A stretch of 64,000 bases of DNA from Fischerella thermalis PCC 7521 (GCF_000317225.1 NZ_AJLL01000106.1:1-64000); one strand, 5' to 3'. Shown: positions 37,844 through 47,373, numbered from the stretch's first letter. Notes: generated from the sequence alone by a model not told the origin. Made by a program: numbers and translations.

Positions 37844-38581
37844 CTATTCATTTTGTCCTAAAGCAACTTGAGATAAATCTCTAATTTCTGGTGACTTTTC
37901 TAAGCTTGCTAGGTCTTTTAATAAATTTGCTGCTAGTTTTCCCAGTTCGCCATCGTTACTGTCAGCTAAGGCTTCACCCAAGGCATCGTACCACATACCT
38001 GCTTGAGCATAGAGGCTAGCTCTTTGGGTGCGATCGCTCTTGTGATGCAGTGCTGCTTGTAAATTGGCTGGCATGGGTACAATTGTAATATCTGCTGTAG
38101 CTAGTAAATTGCGTGAAGGATGGTTAAAGTCACACAAAATTTCTACCTGCCATAGATATTTTTTACCCAAAGCTAAGCCAGGCAAATTTTCTGGTAGAGA
38201 TAGTTTCATAACTCCTGGCGAACTCTGCAATCGAGATTTATAAGTTAGTTTCAGTTGCTCGTTAGAGCCTAACTCATAAATAGAGAACTCAAGGGAAACT
38301 CTTTGGTGATGAGGTACAAACCAAGCAAAGGTGGGATGACTGGATGTGGTTTGTCCAATGTGTGTAGAAGGAGCAAGCAGGGTTACAGAATCAGCATCTA
38401 TAGCTTTGCATTTTCCCCTAACTCCTGATGATTCTGTGTAACCACTTGGTGGTTTTTGATTCCGGGGAGGTTTATACGCAGCTAAAGTTATTTGAGTAAA
38501 CAAAAAAGGGATGGTCAAAGCACAAATTATTAAAATCTTAGGATTAAAAATTTTGTGCAAGAGCCACTGCTTGTGAGTCAT
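37844..38581 (-). CDS. DUF928 domain protein (module A)
   Basis: A 245-residue exported protein of the mainly cyanobacterial DUF928 family. After a signal segment (IICALTIPFLFTQITLAAY), the family marks are the N-terminal Pro/Gly-rich linker, the LLAPSTHIGQTTSSHPTFAWF block, and the C-terminal helices (RTQRASLYAQAGMWYDALGE). I place the start at the ATG at 38581 because AGGGGGT lies just upstream; the ORF could extend eight codons to 38605. It is a paralogue of the protein at 55866-56630. The function of the family is unknown; in this window it is twice found beside CHAT and CHASE2 genes, so it is probably the periplasmic partner of that system. Confidence 0.88.
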   Translation of the reverse strand: MTHKQWLLHKIFNPKILIICALTIPFLFTQITLAAYKPPRNQKPPSGYTESSGVRGKCKAIDADSVTLLAPSTHIGQTTSSHPTFAWFVPHHQRVSLEFSIYELGSNEQLKLTYKSRLQSSPGVMKLSLPENLPGLALGKKYLWQVEILCDFNHPSRNLLATADITIVPMPANLQAALHHKSDRTQRASLYAQAGMWYDALGEALADSNDGELGKLAANLLKDLASLEKSPEIRDLSQVALGQNE

Positions 38582-39089
38582 TATCTTACCCCCTTGGCAT
38601 TGCACTCAAAAAATTCATATTAATTGGTAGAGTAGATATGTAGTAGCTTGGAGATGAACAATTATTAATAGTTAATTGCGATTAAATATTTGCCATAGAT
38701 CATTGCCAATTACCATTGTTTCTAAAAAATATGTTTTGTAAGACAGGCTACATATCTATTCTAATTGTATTACTAGTAAATGACTAATTTCATTTCATAT
38801 TTTGGTGATTTACATTGCTGAAAACTACATCAGGCTTGCTTATATTTACCATGTTTCACATTTTTTTATAATATTTATTATATTAATCTGCAATGGTCAT
38901 ACTATTAGTAATGGATAAAAATGCTTATATATCATACATATAATATTTTTGCCTGCATAAATCCACTTTTTCAGGTTTTCACAGCAATCATCTGACCTTA
39001 GATTTGAAGATTTAGAGAGGCCAGAAGTAGCTTCCATCGCCCTTGTTCGGAATTATTGCTCAAGAATTTTTTATTAAGAATAAAAACAA
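38582..39089. other. AT-rich gene-free spacer
   Basis: Upstream region of the DUF928 gene. No ORF or notable repeat. It separates that gene from the stop of the CHASE2 kinase. Confidence 0.45.
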
Positions 39090-40976
39090 TTACCAAAAGC
39101 CAAACTTTGCCACAGGCCAAGATAATTCACAAAGAGTACCTCGAGGAGAAAGAGGCGATCGCGTGAATTTTCCTCTTAATTGTCGAGCTAGATTTCTAAA
39201 CTGTTGTGTTCCTCTACCTTCTTTAGCTGCAATACTACCTAAGCCATCATCAATAATTTTCAGAGTGTACCATCCTTCATTTTGGGTACAACTGATTTCC
39301 AAGCGAGTTACACCTGTAGCGTGCTTGCCAACGTTACATAAAGCTTCTTCTAAAAATCGACAAAGTCCCCGTTTTTGTTCAATGCTTAAATGGTGATCAT
39401 CAATGGGATCAAATGTTACTATCTTAACCCTAAGTGTACTGAAGCAAGCAAATTCTCGCTGTAATGTATGGTCATAAACTTGATAGAGAACTGTATGAAT
39501 CGGGTCTTGTAAATTTAGTAGCAGACCATTTCCGAGATATAAACTTCTATCTTGGGTTAGAGGCTCTCTTTGTAAAAATTCATATATACCTCTTAGTTCA
39601 TAATTTAATTTTTCTAATTCTTTTTCAAGTTCTGGTAGTAATTCTTCTGACGATAAATCTTGTTCACGAATTGTCTTCAATGCTTTAGCCAGGGTTTGCA
39701 ATGGCCCATTATGAATTGTTTCAAAAGTACGTTCAATTAGGGCTTGACGAGCTTCTATTCTAGAACGCAATGCTTGGTCATACTGGTATAAAGCTGTCAT
39801 GGCAATACCATTTAAATTTAAAACAAGGATTGCTGGTACTAGTGGAACCCATAAACCCCAATACAACAAAAGTAAATAACTAACAGCTATTAAAATAGTA
39901 CTGGCAATCACAACAGCAACTAGATTTCGCCATGGGGATTTGGTGAGTCTGGCGAAAGCAATTCCCAAAACACCCCAGCTGATTATCCATACATATTCCC
40001 AGCACTCTGCCCAACTATTCAACAGTGATCTGGAGTCCAGCACCGCACTCACTATTGCAGAACTAGCATCTGCTTGAACTTCCGCTCCATAAACACGTCC
40101 CTGTGCAGGTTTTATGGATGTCACCGCAGAAGTAGTGATGAAGTCTTTCACACTAGGCGCAGTTACACCAATAATGACAATGCGATCGCGTATCCACTGC
40201 GCCTGATATTTTCCGTTTTTAATATCATTAAGAGATAAAATTCTAAATCTTTTTTGACCACTGCGAAAATTGAGCAGCATTTGCACTCCACCAGCATCAG
40301 TTCTGACATATCCTCCAGAATTGGGAAAAAATCGGGGTAGTTCAAGATTGCCAAACCTAAGCGCTTGGGGATCACGAATACCGTTTTCTAGGGTGTAACC
40401 TTGTTTAGCTAAATAAGTTTTTGCTAAGCAAACAGACAAAGAAAACTTGTATCCTTGTTCTGTTGGTGTTGCCAACAAACTGCGTCGTAATTTCCCATCA
40501 GCATCGATAATTTGATCTGAAAAACAAACTTGTTCTGGAGGTAATGTTGGCGGAGGAGCAATTTTTTCCGGTAATACTTTTTCAATCGCAACTAAATTTT
40601 TGATATCCTGAAATGCACTAACTAGTTCAGGGTGTCCAGGTTCAACAGGTAAATCTCTAATAATATCAAGACCAATGACTGTGGGTGCTAGAGAATTGAG
40701 TTTTCTCAATAGTGCTGCAATTTCTCTATCTGGTATGGGGTAGGTTCCCACCCTACGGATATCTTCTTCATTAATTCCAATAATGACAACATGTTCGTCA
40801 ATCGCTTCAGCTGGACGTATACGCAGAAAATTATCAAAGGCTAACCATTCAAGAGATTGCATATAACCACTTAAACGAGTAATTATTACCAGCGCTATAA
40901 CTGCTATTCCTGGTAATGCACCTACACGCCAAATGGCTATTTCCTCTTTAATAATTTTCCACAGTTCAGCCTGCAT
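39090..40976 (-). CDS. CHASE2-domain sensor histidine kinase
   Basis: A 628-residue membrane kinase. A first helix (about 20-36) is followed by a large extracytoplasmic CHASE2 domain (about 42-310, with VIIGINEEDIRRVGTYPIP and IVIIGVTAPSVKDF), then three membrane helices (about 328-345, 352-374, 375-395). The cytoplasmic part is HPK7/NarX-like: phospho-His422 in FETIHNGPLQTL, N box EEALCNVGKHA, and G boxes DDGLG and GRGTQQFRNLARQL. It presumably phosphorylates the NarL-type regulator encoded just upstream (83-base gap). The ligand of CHASE2 is unknown. The CHASE2 part is paralogous in layout to the CHAT-CHASE2 protein at 57037-59379. Confidence 0.93.
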   Translation of the reverse strand: MQAELWKIIKEEIAIWRVGALPGIAVIALVIITRLSGYMQSLEWLAFDNFLRIRPAEAIDEHVVIIGINEEDIRRVGTYPIPDREIAALLRKLNSLAPTVIGLDIIRDLPVEPGHPELVSAFQDIKNLVAIEKVLPEKIAPPPTLPPEQVCFSDQIIDADGKLRRSLLATPTEQGYKFSLSVCLAKTYLAKQGYTLENGIRDPQALRFGNLELPRFFPNSGGYVRTDAGGVQMLLNFRSGQKRFRILSLNDIKNGKYQAQWIRDRIVIIGVTAPSVKDFITTSAVTSIKPAQGRVYGAEVQADASSAIVSAVLDSRSLLNSWAECWEYVWIISWGVLGIAFARLTKSPWRNLVAVVIASTILIAVSYLLLLYWGLWVPLVPAILVLNLNGIAMTALYQYDQALRSRIEARQALIERTFETIHNGPLQTLAKALKTIREQDLSSEELLPELEKELEKLNYELRGIYEFLQREPLTQDRSLYLGNGLLLNLQDPIHTVLYQVYDHTLQREFACFSTLRVKIVTFDPIDDHHLSIEQKRGLCRFLEEALCNVGKHATGVTRLEISCTQNEGWYTLKIIDDGLGSIAAKEGRGTQQFRNLARQLRGKFTRSPLSPRGTLCELSWPVAKFGFW

Positions 40977-41059
40977 TGGTTTGTTGTTTGTTGTTTGTTG
41001 TTTGATGTTAGTTGTTTGGCATTTGTTTCAACCAACAACGAACTACGAACAGCTAAATA

Positions 41060-41737
41060 TTAATCAATTAGTCCTTCTTCTCTGGCTCGCATTTCCGTTT
41101 GAATTCGCATATTTTTTCCCTCTTCAGGATAAACATCTAAAGCATCTTGTAACTTGCTCCAATAATGACGCACCATGCGTTCACCAACACACATGCGCTC
41201 TGCGATCGCCTTATCTGTTAATCCTTCTTCAAATGCGAGAGTTAGCACCCTTAACCATTCTGGTTTTACTTCTAATCCAGCATGAACACCTTTAATATCT
41301 TTTGTATGAGTTAATCCCTGTAATGCCCAATCTACCCTAGTCAACATTTCTTGACTAGAAAGACTTTTATCGGCAACTGTAAAACCTCCTTTATGAATAT
41401 CAATATCAGGTCTGATTCGTACTAATGTTCTCACATGAGCACTTTGGACAACGATATTCAAATTTATATGATGTTTCATCAAGTTTCTAAGTAGTTTGAC
41501 ACCTATATCTGGTCGTGCCATTTTGCCAGGACTCTCTGGTAGAGAAAGATCCATAACTACTAAATCAGGTTGCATATTTGCTACTTGCTCAAGTGCTTCT
41601 TGAGCTGTGACTGCTGTTAGAAACTCAGCATCCACGTATTTTTTTCGTAGTACTTCTATGGTTCCACCCAATACTGATTCATGGTCATCTATGACTAAAA
41701 TTTTTAGTAATGCTTGTCTTGTTAACGCTTGTTTCAT
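41060..41737 (-). CDS. NarL/FixJ-type response regulator
   Basis: A 225-residue regulator, first gene of a two-gene unit with the CHASE2 kinase. The receiver has the acidic pair (VIDDHES), the phospho-acceptor Asp in LVVMDLSLPES, and a modified Lys region (DIHKGGFTV). The C-terminal helix-turn-helix (LTLAFEEGLTDKAIAERM, then RMVRHYWSKLQDAL) is LuxR-like. The loop after the Asp is longer than normal. Its targets are probably close by, perhaps the TPR-CHAT, DUF928 or bacteriocin genes. The 270-base spacer upstream holds a short hairpin (41819-41836). Confidence 0.88.
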   Translation of the reverse strand: MKQALTRQALLKILVIDDHESVLGGTIEVLRKKYVDAEFLTAVTAQEALEQVANMQPDLVVMDLSLPESPGKMARPDIGVKLLRNLMKHHINLNIVVQSAHVRTLVRIRPDIDIHKGGFTVADKSLSSQEMLTRVDWALQGLTHTKDIKGVHAGLEVKPEWLRVLTLAFEEGLTDKAIAERMCVGERMVRHYWSKLQDALDVYPEEGKNMRIQTEMRAREEGLID

Positions 41738-41818
41738 AATTCACACCCCAACAATTGAGTAGATAACTATTACTGCTACCTAGAAAATTCAAAGCTTGTC
41801 ATAGAGTGTAGATGCAAT

Positions 41819-41836
41819 CTGTGGAGTTTTCCACAG
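41819..41836. terminator. Hairpin between kinase-like gene and the NarL regulator
   Basis: CTGTGGA-N4-TCCACAG, a seven-base perfect stem. It lies between the stop of the 235-residue kinase-like gene and the start of the regulator, on either strand without a T-run. It could be an attenuator, an operator or a weak terminator. Confidence 0.4.
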
Positions 41837-42008
41837 GTTCTTCGATTTTGAATTTTAGATTTTGGATTTGGGATTGATTCCACAGATAAATCTGGGAGCT
41901 TGGATTTTTTCAGAATTCTTGGCTAATAGTAAAAGTTAAAATAAATACTTTGTATTAAAAATGATTTTAAATATACTTTAATTTTAATTCTAGTATAAGC
42001 ATAATCAT

Positions 42009-42716
42009 CTACCAATATAGGTAGCAAACTAAACTGAGGTTATTAATACAGCAAAAACATTTGCCTGATGTTAAAAATCTAAAAGTTTTACAAATATATT
42101 CTCGTTCAGGTAAATTTTTGTAAAATACAAGAGTAGAAATATCAGGATAAGTAATTTGTAATACAAGCTTACCGAGATTAGCTTGTTGTTGTAGACAGAT
42201 GTAAATAGAAACTTGGGTTAAAACTTCAGGTAAACTAATTTTCAGTAACTCTTCTAGAGTCCTTAAAATAATTAGACTGCGATCTACTGATTCATGTCGC
42301 CAAGACTTAGGCATATCAAGATGAAAATATATCTGAGAGTGAGATGTAAACCAGGGTTCTAATAGATGCTGAATTGCCAAAGGAAAATTGTCTTGGATAT
42401 ACACTGGAAATAAGCGATCGCTCAATTGCACTAAAGATTGGTGAAAATTGTCAAATCTTTTTAAAAGTTCTTGAGTTTTACTTGTTGATAAATCTAAATT
42501 GCCTCCTGGCAAGAGTTCTAGACTACGACGAATAGTAAAAGATTCCTGTAATATACCATCTCGAATTTTCTCTGCTTCCAAGAACATTTTTAGTGATTGT
42601 CTACAACACCACCATTGCAATGCTTGTTGAGTTTGATACAATTTTTTCACTAACAAAATTAGTGTCATAAAGTAGAAGATGAAAATTAAAATTTGTACAG
42701 TTAATTGGTAATTCAC
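42009..42716 (-). CDS. Degenerate sensor-kinase-like membrane protein of the bacteriocin locus
   Basis: A 235-residue protein with one N-terminal helix (about 6-24, ILIFIFYFMTLILLVKKLY). It then has a DHp-like helix (EKIRDGILQESFTIRRSLEL) in which the usual phospho-His position carries no His, and a remnant of the HATPase N box (LIILRTLEELLKISLPEVL). No G1 or G2 box is seen, and the end (FCCINNLSLVCYLYW) looks unlike a kinase. It is either a truncated kinase or a pseudokinase kept as a binding protein. It follows the HlyD gene by 171 bases on the same strand, so it may belong to the bacteriocin operon. Confidence 0.6.
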   Translation of the reverse strand: MNYQLTVQILIFIFYFMTLILLVKKLYQTQQALQWWCCRQSLKMFLEAEKIRDGILQESFTIRRSLELLPGGNLDLSTSKTQELLKRFDNFHQSLVQLSDRLFPVYIQDNFPLAIQHLLEPWFTSHSQIYFHLDMPKSWRHESVDRSLIILRTLEELLKISLPEVLTQVSIYICLQQQANLGKLVLQITYPDISTLVFYKNLPEREYICKTFRFLTSGKCFCCINNLSLVCYLYW

Positions 42717-42887
42717 AGCACATTGATTTCTTTATTATTTTCTCAGACAAATGGAGTAGTATTAAATAAAATACGATATATTTCTCTTCAAAAAATTGCT
42801 TGAAGTAGACAAGATAATTGTCTAAACAAGCTGTTTTTATTACCGAAAAATGCATAGTTTTTACCTGAATTAAAGATTTATTAAATA

Positions 42888-44297
42888 TTACAAATCAGTG
42901 ATTAATCTGGCTTTTCTAAGTAAAAATTTTAGGGCTGTTTCTTGTTTAGAAATAATATCAGCAGATGCATTCATACCTACTTGCAGATTGCAGGTATGTT
43001 CATGATTTCCAAAACTGTAACTTTCTGGTTTGATAATTGCTTCAAAAGATCCAGCAGCAGGACTTGTATTACTTGCTGCACTCACATCTGAATTATTTAC
43101 AGGTGCGATTGTATCTGGAGAAACAGCAGTAACAACACCTTGGAGAGTACCATAATCAGGATACGGACAAGCATCAACTCGCAGCTGTACTTTTTGACCA
43201 ATTTCCACCTTTTTAATTTCAGCCGCAGGAATGATGGCTTTCACGACTAAAGGCGCATGTTGAGGGACAATCTCTACAACAGGTTCAGAGGGACGTACTA
43301 CCTGACCAGGATTGCGTAAATTGAGCTTGAGAATCACACCATCGCTAGTAGCACGAATGACACTACTTTGCATTTGAATTATATTTTTTTGTAATTCCTG
43401 TTGGTATTGTTTAATTTGATTTCTAAGTTCAATTTGTCGCTGAATTAAAGTATTTTTCTCTCTAATTAAAGCAGCAATACTAGATTGACCTTTTGCCTTT
43501 TCTTGTGCTATGCGTTCCTGAGCAATTTCCACAGTCGCTGCACTAGGATTAAGAGCAGCTTTTGCTGTTAGGAGGCTAGCTTGAGCTATATCTATTGCTC
43601 TTTCTTCCGCCTCTACTGCTAATTCTGCTTGTTCAACAGCTAATTTTCTCTGCTCATAATCCCGTTTACCAATCGCTCCATATTGTGCTAATTCTTTATA
43701 GCGATCGCGATCCTGTTTAGCGAAATTCAAATCAGCCTTGGCTTTTTTTAAACTCGCTTCAGCTTTTTGCAAGTTTGCTTGTGCTGATAGTAATTCGCTT
43801 TGAGTTTTGACTTGCTCTTGTTGATAAGCTCTTTGATTACGTGCCAAGTCTGCTTGGGCAGAAATAACTGTTGTTTCAATGACTTGTTTTTCTGCGTTGA
43901 TTTGAATATCTAAAGCTTGGATTTGGGCTTGAATTTGAGCTAATTGTAAATTAACTTCTTCAATACTATTTTGTAATTGACTATTTTTGATATGTAATTC
44001 CATATCATCAAGCTTTGCAATTACATCTCCTTGTTTAACTATCTGATTTTCTTTAACAAAAATACCTTTAACAGTTCCTTCTATTTCTGGTTGTACAATC
44101 CGAATATCTCCTGTAGGACGTACAGTTGCAGAAGTCTTGACAGTGACATTATATTTAATGTATGAGGCAAGAGCGATCGCTGTGGCGACATTTGTAACCA
44201 AAAATATACCAGCTAAGGTTGTCCAACGACTAATTGGTGGTAAAAACTCATCGATATTAACCGAAGGAAGAAATTTTTGATTATGAGTATAAAGCAT
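42888..44297 (-). CDS. HlyD-family secretion adaptor (bacteriocin export)
   Basis: A 469-residue adaptor of the HlyD type. One membrane helix lies near the N-terminus (about 29-47). A biotinyl/lipoyl half (VEGTVKGIFVKENQIVKQGD) is followed by a long coiled coil (about 95-320) and the second lipoyl half (SDGVILKLNLRNPGQVV) with a beta-barrel domain. It would connect the C39 transporter encoded directly upstream to an outer-membrane channel such as TolC. The 111-base gap to the transporter contains TTAGTGG-type simple repeats. This transporter-then-adaptor order is typical of cyanobacterial bacteriocin loci. Confidence 0.93.
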   Translation of the reverse strand: MLYTHNQKFLPSVNIDEFLPPISRWTTLAGIFLVTNVATAIALASYIKYNVTVKTSATVRPTGDIRIVQPEIEGTVKGIFVKENQIVKQGDVIAKLDDMELHIKNSQLQNSIEEVNLQLAQIQAQIQALDIQINAEKQVIETTVISAQADLARNQRAYQQEQVKTQSELLSAQANLQKAEASLKKAKADLNFAKQDRDRYKELAQYGAIGKRDYEQRKLAVEQAELAVEAEERAIDIAQASLLTAKAALNPSAATVEIAQERIAQEKAKGQSSIAALIREKNTLIQRQIELRNQIKQYQQELQKNIIQMQSSVIRATSDGVILKLNLRNPGQVVRPSEPVVEIVPQHAPLVVKAIIPAAEIKKVEIGQKVQLRVDACPYPDYGTLQGVVTAVSPDTIAPVNNSDVSAASNTSPAAGSFEAIIKPESYSFGNHEHTCNLQVGMNASADIISKQETALKFLLRKARLITDL

Positions 44298-44408
44298 GTT
44301 TATTAATAGTTAGTGGTTAGTGGTTAATGGTTAGTATTTAGTAGGCATTTTTGATTAATCAAAAATCACTAACAAATATTAATTACTAATTACTAACCAA
44401 CAACTAAT

Positions 44409-46559
44409 TTAAGGAGTTAAAAAATCTAAATGATCACCAGCTATAGAGCTTAATTGTTCCACAGAACCTTGTAGTTTTAAGCGACCTTGTTCTAAAAACA
44501 CAATCCAATCAGCACGACTAATAACTCGCGGACGGTGGCTAATCAAAATTGTTGTTTTTCCTCGACGATGCTGAAGCAACTTATCTAATACTTGCGCCTC
44601 ACTAACTGGATCTAGTCCAGCCGTAGACTCATCCAAAACTAAGATTGGTGGATCGTTAACAATAGCACGTGCTATAGCTAATCTTTGACGTTGACCACCA
44701 GAAATATTTGCACCAAATTCACCTAAAACAGTTTGATATTTATCAGGAAGTTTGCTAATAAATTCATCGGCTTCTGCTATTTTGCAACATCGAACAATTT
44801 GCTCAAAAGTAATATGAGGTGATCCTAAACGAAAATTTTCAATAATCGAACGACTCCAAAAGTGAGCATCTTGGGGAACTAAAACTATCTGATGACGTAG
44901 ACAATCAAGAGCAAGATCGTCTAAGTTATATAATCCAATCCGAATATTACCAGATTGTAATGGGTATAAGCCTGCAATTAATTTAGCAAGGGTACTTTTA
45001 CCACAACCAGATTTACCAATAAAAGCAATTACTTTACCACCTGGAATTGTTAACGAAAAATCTTCTAATAAATCCATCCTACCTGCATAGTGAAAGTTGA
45101 CATTAGTACAAGTAATGTCAGCATCTCCAGGTATCCTAGCAAATTGCTTTTTACCATCTTTATCATCTTCTGGTGTAGCATCTATAACTTCCGTCAGTCG
45201 TTGAACAGCAGTTTTTGCGCGAGTATATTCATCTACAAAACCAATTACACTACCAATTAAACCCAGGAAATTAGCATTCATCGCATTAAAAGCTAATAAT
45301 TGCCCAATACTCAGATTTTCCTGTGGCTGAATTACCAAATTCCCACCAAACCACAACAAAATAACACCGCCAACAGCAGCAACAAATCCTGAGAATGTAC
45401 TATTGACGATCGCAATTTGAATTGTATTTAAAGTTAGGGTTGTCAGGCGACTAAATCGGCTTTGAAATTCATCCCAAAATTGTGGTGATGCAGTAGTAGT
45501 TTTTAAGGTAAGTGCGCCTTTAAAAGTTTCTACTAAAACACCTTGATTTTCTGCTTCTTGAACTAATAGTTCACGGGTTTTATTTCGTAAAGTAGGCTGG
45601 AATATAACTGTAGAAATGCTCATTACTATAGCAATTACTACAGCCACTGCCGTCAACTTCCAGCTATAAAACAGCATGAAGCCAAAAGAAATAAGAGCAA
45701 TAAAAAATTGGCTAGGCAAACCAACAATAACTTGAGCAACTAACTGATTAACTTGATTTATATCCCGTAAGCGGCTGACAATTTCTCCACTGCGACGAGC
45801 TTCGTAGTAAGAAAGAGGTAAGCGCAGAATTTGTCGTCCAAATTCCAACACTAAACCTAATTGCAGACGCTGAGCAAAATGAGCAATTAAATTAGACTGT
45901 ACAAATGAAAGACTAGTAGAAACAAAATGCATCACAACTACAGCAATAGCCACAGTTGTGAGCAACCTTGTATCTCCTCTCACCAACACATCATCAGTAA
46001 GAATTTGTAGCAAAAATGGCGAGGCTAAAGATAGCAGTCCTAAAATTAAGTTTAAAGGTAACGCCTGCGCCAGTATGCCACGAAAAGTCCAAACACGCCG
46101 CAAGAAACGCCAAAAGCCGCTAACTTTATCGTCTTCTTGGGAAAAAAAGCGAGTTTGATCTGGCTGTAACAACAGCATTAACCAATCTGTCCAATTATCT
46201 GCTACATCCTTTTTAGACAGATAACGAATACCTACCGCCGGATCAGCAATGACACATTTGTTACCTTGCTTGCCATATAAAACAACCCAATGATTTCCCT
46301 GCCAGTGAATAATTGCTGGTAAGGGTGCTTCTTTCATTCGGTTTAAAAGTTCTGGTGAAGTTTTAACTGGACGAGCATTAAATCCAAGTGATTCTGCACC
46401 CCGTTTTAACCCTAATAAAGTAGTTCCAAACTGTCCAGTACCTACCATTTCACGGATGTGATTAAGAGTAAAATTACGTCCATAATGCTTAGAAATGGTA
46501 GCTAAACAAGCGGCTCCACAGTCTTCTTCACTATGCTGTTTAACAAACTTGTATTTCAT
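44409..46559 (-). CDS. Peptidase-containing ABC transporter (C39, bacteriocin processing and export)
   Basis: A 716-residue half-transporter that cuts double-glycine leaders and exports the mature peptide. The C39 papain-like peptidase (residues 1-140) has Cys14 in EEDCGAAC, the catalytic His in GNHWVVLYG and Asp in IADPAVG. It is followed by six membrane helices (about 155-430) and an ATPase with Walker A (IGKSGCGKSTL), signature (ISGGQRQRLAIA), Walker B (ILVLDESTAGLD) and the switch His (ISHRP). The start at 46559 (MKYKFVKQHS) follows GGTGGA; the five codons before it are not conserved-looking. Four GG-leader precursor genes lie immediately upstream and are its likely cargo. Confidence 0.96.
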   Translation of the reverse strand: MKYKFVKQHSEEDCGAACLATISKHYGRNFTLNHIREMVGTGQFGTTLLGLKRGAESLGFNARPVKTSPELLNRMKEAPLPAIIHWQGNHWVVLYGKQGNKCVIADPAVGIRYLSKKDVADNWTDWLMLLLQPDQTRFFSQEDDKVSGFWRFLRRVWTFRGILAQALPLNLILGLLSLASPFLLQILTDDVLVRGDTRLLTTVAIAVVVMHFVSTSLSFVQSNLIAHFAQRLQLGLVLEFGRQILRLPLSYYEARRSGEIVSRLRDINQVNQLVAQVIVGLPSQFFIALISFGFMLFYSWKLTAVAVVIAIVMSISTVIFQPTLRNKTRELLVQEAENQGVLVETFKGALTLKTTTASPQFWDEFQSRFSRLTTLTLNTIQIAIVNSTFSGFVAAVGGVILLWFGGNLVIQPQENLSIGQLLAFNAMNANFLGLIGSVIGFVDEYTRAKTAVQRLTEVIDATPEDDKDGKKQFARIPGDADITCTNVNFHYAGRMDLLEDFSLTIPGGKVIAFIGKSGCGKSTLAKLIAGLYPLQSGNIRIGLYNLDDLALDCLRHQIVLVPQDAHFWSRSIIENFRLGSPHITFEQIVRCCKIAEADEFISKLPDKYQTVLGEFGANISGGQRQRLAIARAIVNDPPILVLDESTAGLDPVSEAQVLDKLLQHRRGKTTILISHRPRVISRADWIVFLEQGRLKLQGSVEQLSSIAGDHLDFLTP

Positions 46560-46625
46560 CTTTAGTCCACCCAAAAGATTGAGCGCCTGAAGGTTTGGTC
46601 AATCTGTTTGCTTGTTGCTGAAAAA

Positions 46626-46937
46626 TTAGGTAAAGAGATAAAAAATTAATCGACGTAATATTTCCAAGCCGCTCAAACCATATTTACGTCCACGTAGTCC
46701 ACTAAAATTAAAACCAAAGGTGACTTCTGAAAGCGAATATCCAGTTTGTTGCTTAGATGAAATGTTATTTATACCATCCGAAAAATTGTTTTCATGATTT
46801 GCAAAAGTAACAATGTTTGTCTTTTTGATCACAAAGTCATATAGTGAAGATGAACGCCCTCCAATTGTAATTTCTTGTTCTTCCTCAGATAACTCTACAA
46901 AAAGCTCAGAGTTAGTTAATTCTCTATCTGTAGACAC
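46626..46937 (-). CDS. Double-glycine leader precursor peptide, divergent core
   Basis: A 103-residue precursor next to the C39 transporter. The leader (NSELFVELSEEEQEITIGG) has the same SEEEQ...GG pattern as the three neighbours and would be cut after residue 27. The 76-residue core is unrelated to theirs: a polar first half, then a Gly-rich amphipathic C-terminus (FGFNFSGLRGRKYGLSGLEI) ending in hydrophobic YLFT. The start is GTG at 46937 behind AGAGGT. It could be a partner peptide, an immunity-like peptide or a second bacteriocin. Confidence 0.8.
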   Translation of the reverse strand: MSTDRELTNSELFVELSEEEQEITIGGRSSSLYDFVIKKTNIVTFANHENNFSDGINNISSKQQTGYSLSEVTFGFNFSGLRGRKYGLSGLEILRRLIFYLFT

Positions 46938-47016
46938 AGCTTTACCTCTTTGTTATACCTGTATATACAGCTGAAAAAATATAATTATTCAGACAAAAAC
47001 TTTGCTTGTGAACAAC

Positions 47017-47056
47017 AGTCAGCTATCGACTAAATCTATAAATTTGATAGCTGACT
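47017..47056. terminator. Hairpin between precursor genes
   Basis: Arms AGTCAGCTATC and GATAGCTGACT pair perfectly over an AT-rich loop. On the minus strand it follows the third CTB-like precursor and precedes the divergent precursor, so it could reduce read-through into the transporter genes and keep precursor transcripts in excess. Confidence 0.55.
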
Positions 47057-47124
47057 TTCTTCAACATGCTTGTGGATACCCAGTTGAATTACATTATGTA
47101 TTCAACTAAATTAATCATCCACAT

Positions 47125-47373
47125 CTAGCTATCTAGGTCGTCGTAATATCCGCCATAAGGATTGAGCAAGAAATTCTTATAAGCGCTGGTATCAATCGTT
47201 TGGTTAGCAAATTGTTGGGTAACATAACTACCATTAGGCCCAGAGGCAACTGTAAAATTAAAAGCAGTTAATTCTTGATAGTAGTTAGTGTTGATGTAAT
47301 CGTAAATACTCGTACCACCAACAACCATTTGCTGTTGTTCTTCGCACACTTCGGTAAACAATTCATTAGACAT
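47125..47373 (-). CDS. CTB-type bacteriocin precursor 3
   Basis: An 82-residue precursor with a 20-residue leader MSNELFTEVCEEQQQMVVGG, followed by a 62-residue core. The core keeps the family plan (IYDYINTNYYQELTAFNF, ASGPNGSYVTQQFANQ, DTSAYKNFLLNPYGGYYDD) but is the most diverged of the three. The ATG at 47373 has AAGGAG at the right spacing; the ORF could be extended 18 codons upstream, but those residues do not match the paralogues. The end is acidic (DDLDS) where the other two end in Tyr/Phe/Pro. Export would be by the C39 transporter downstream. Confidence 0.88.
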   Translation of the reverse strand: MSNELFTEVCEEQQQMVVGGTSIYDYINTNYYQELTAFNFTVASGPNGSYVTQQFANQTIDTSAYKNFLLNPYGGYYDDLDS

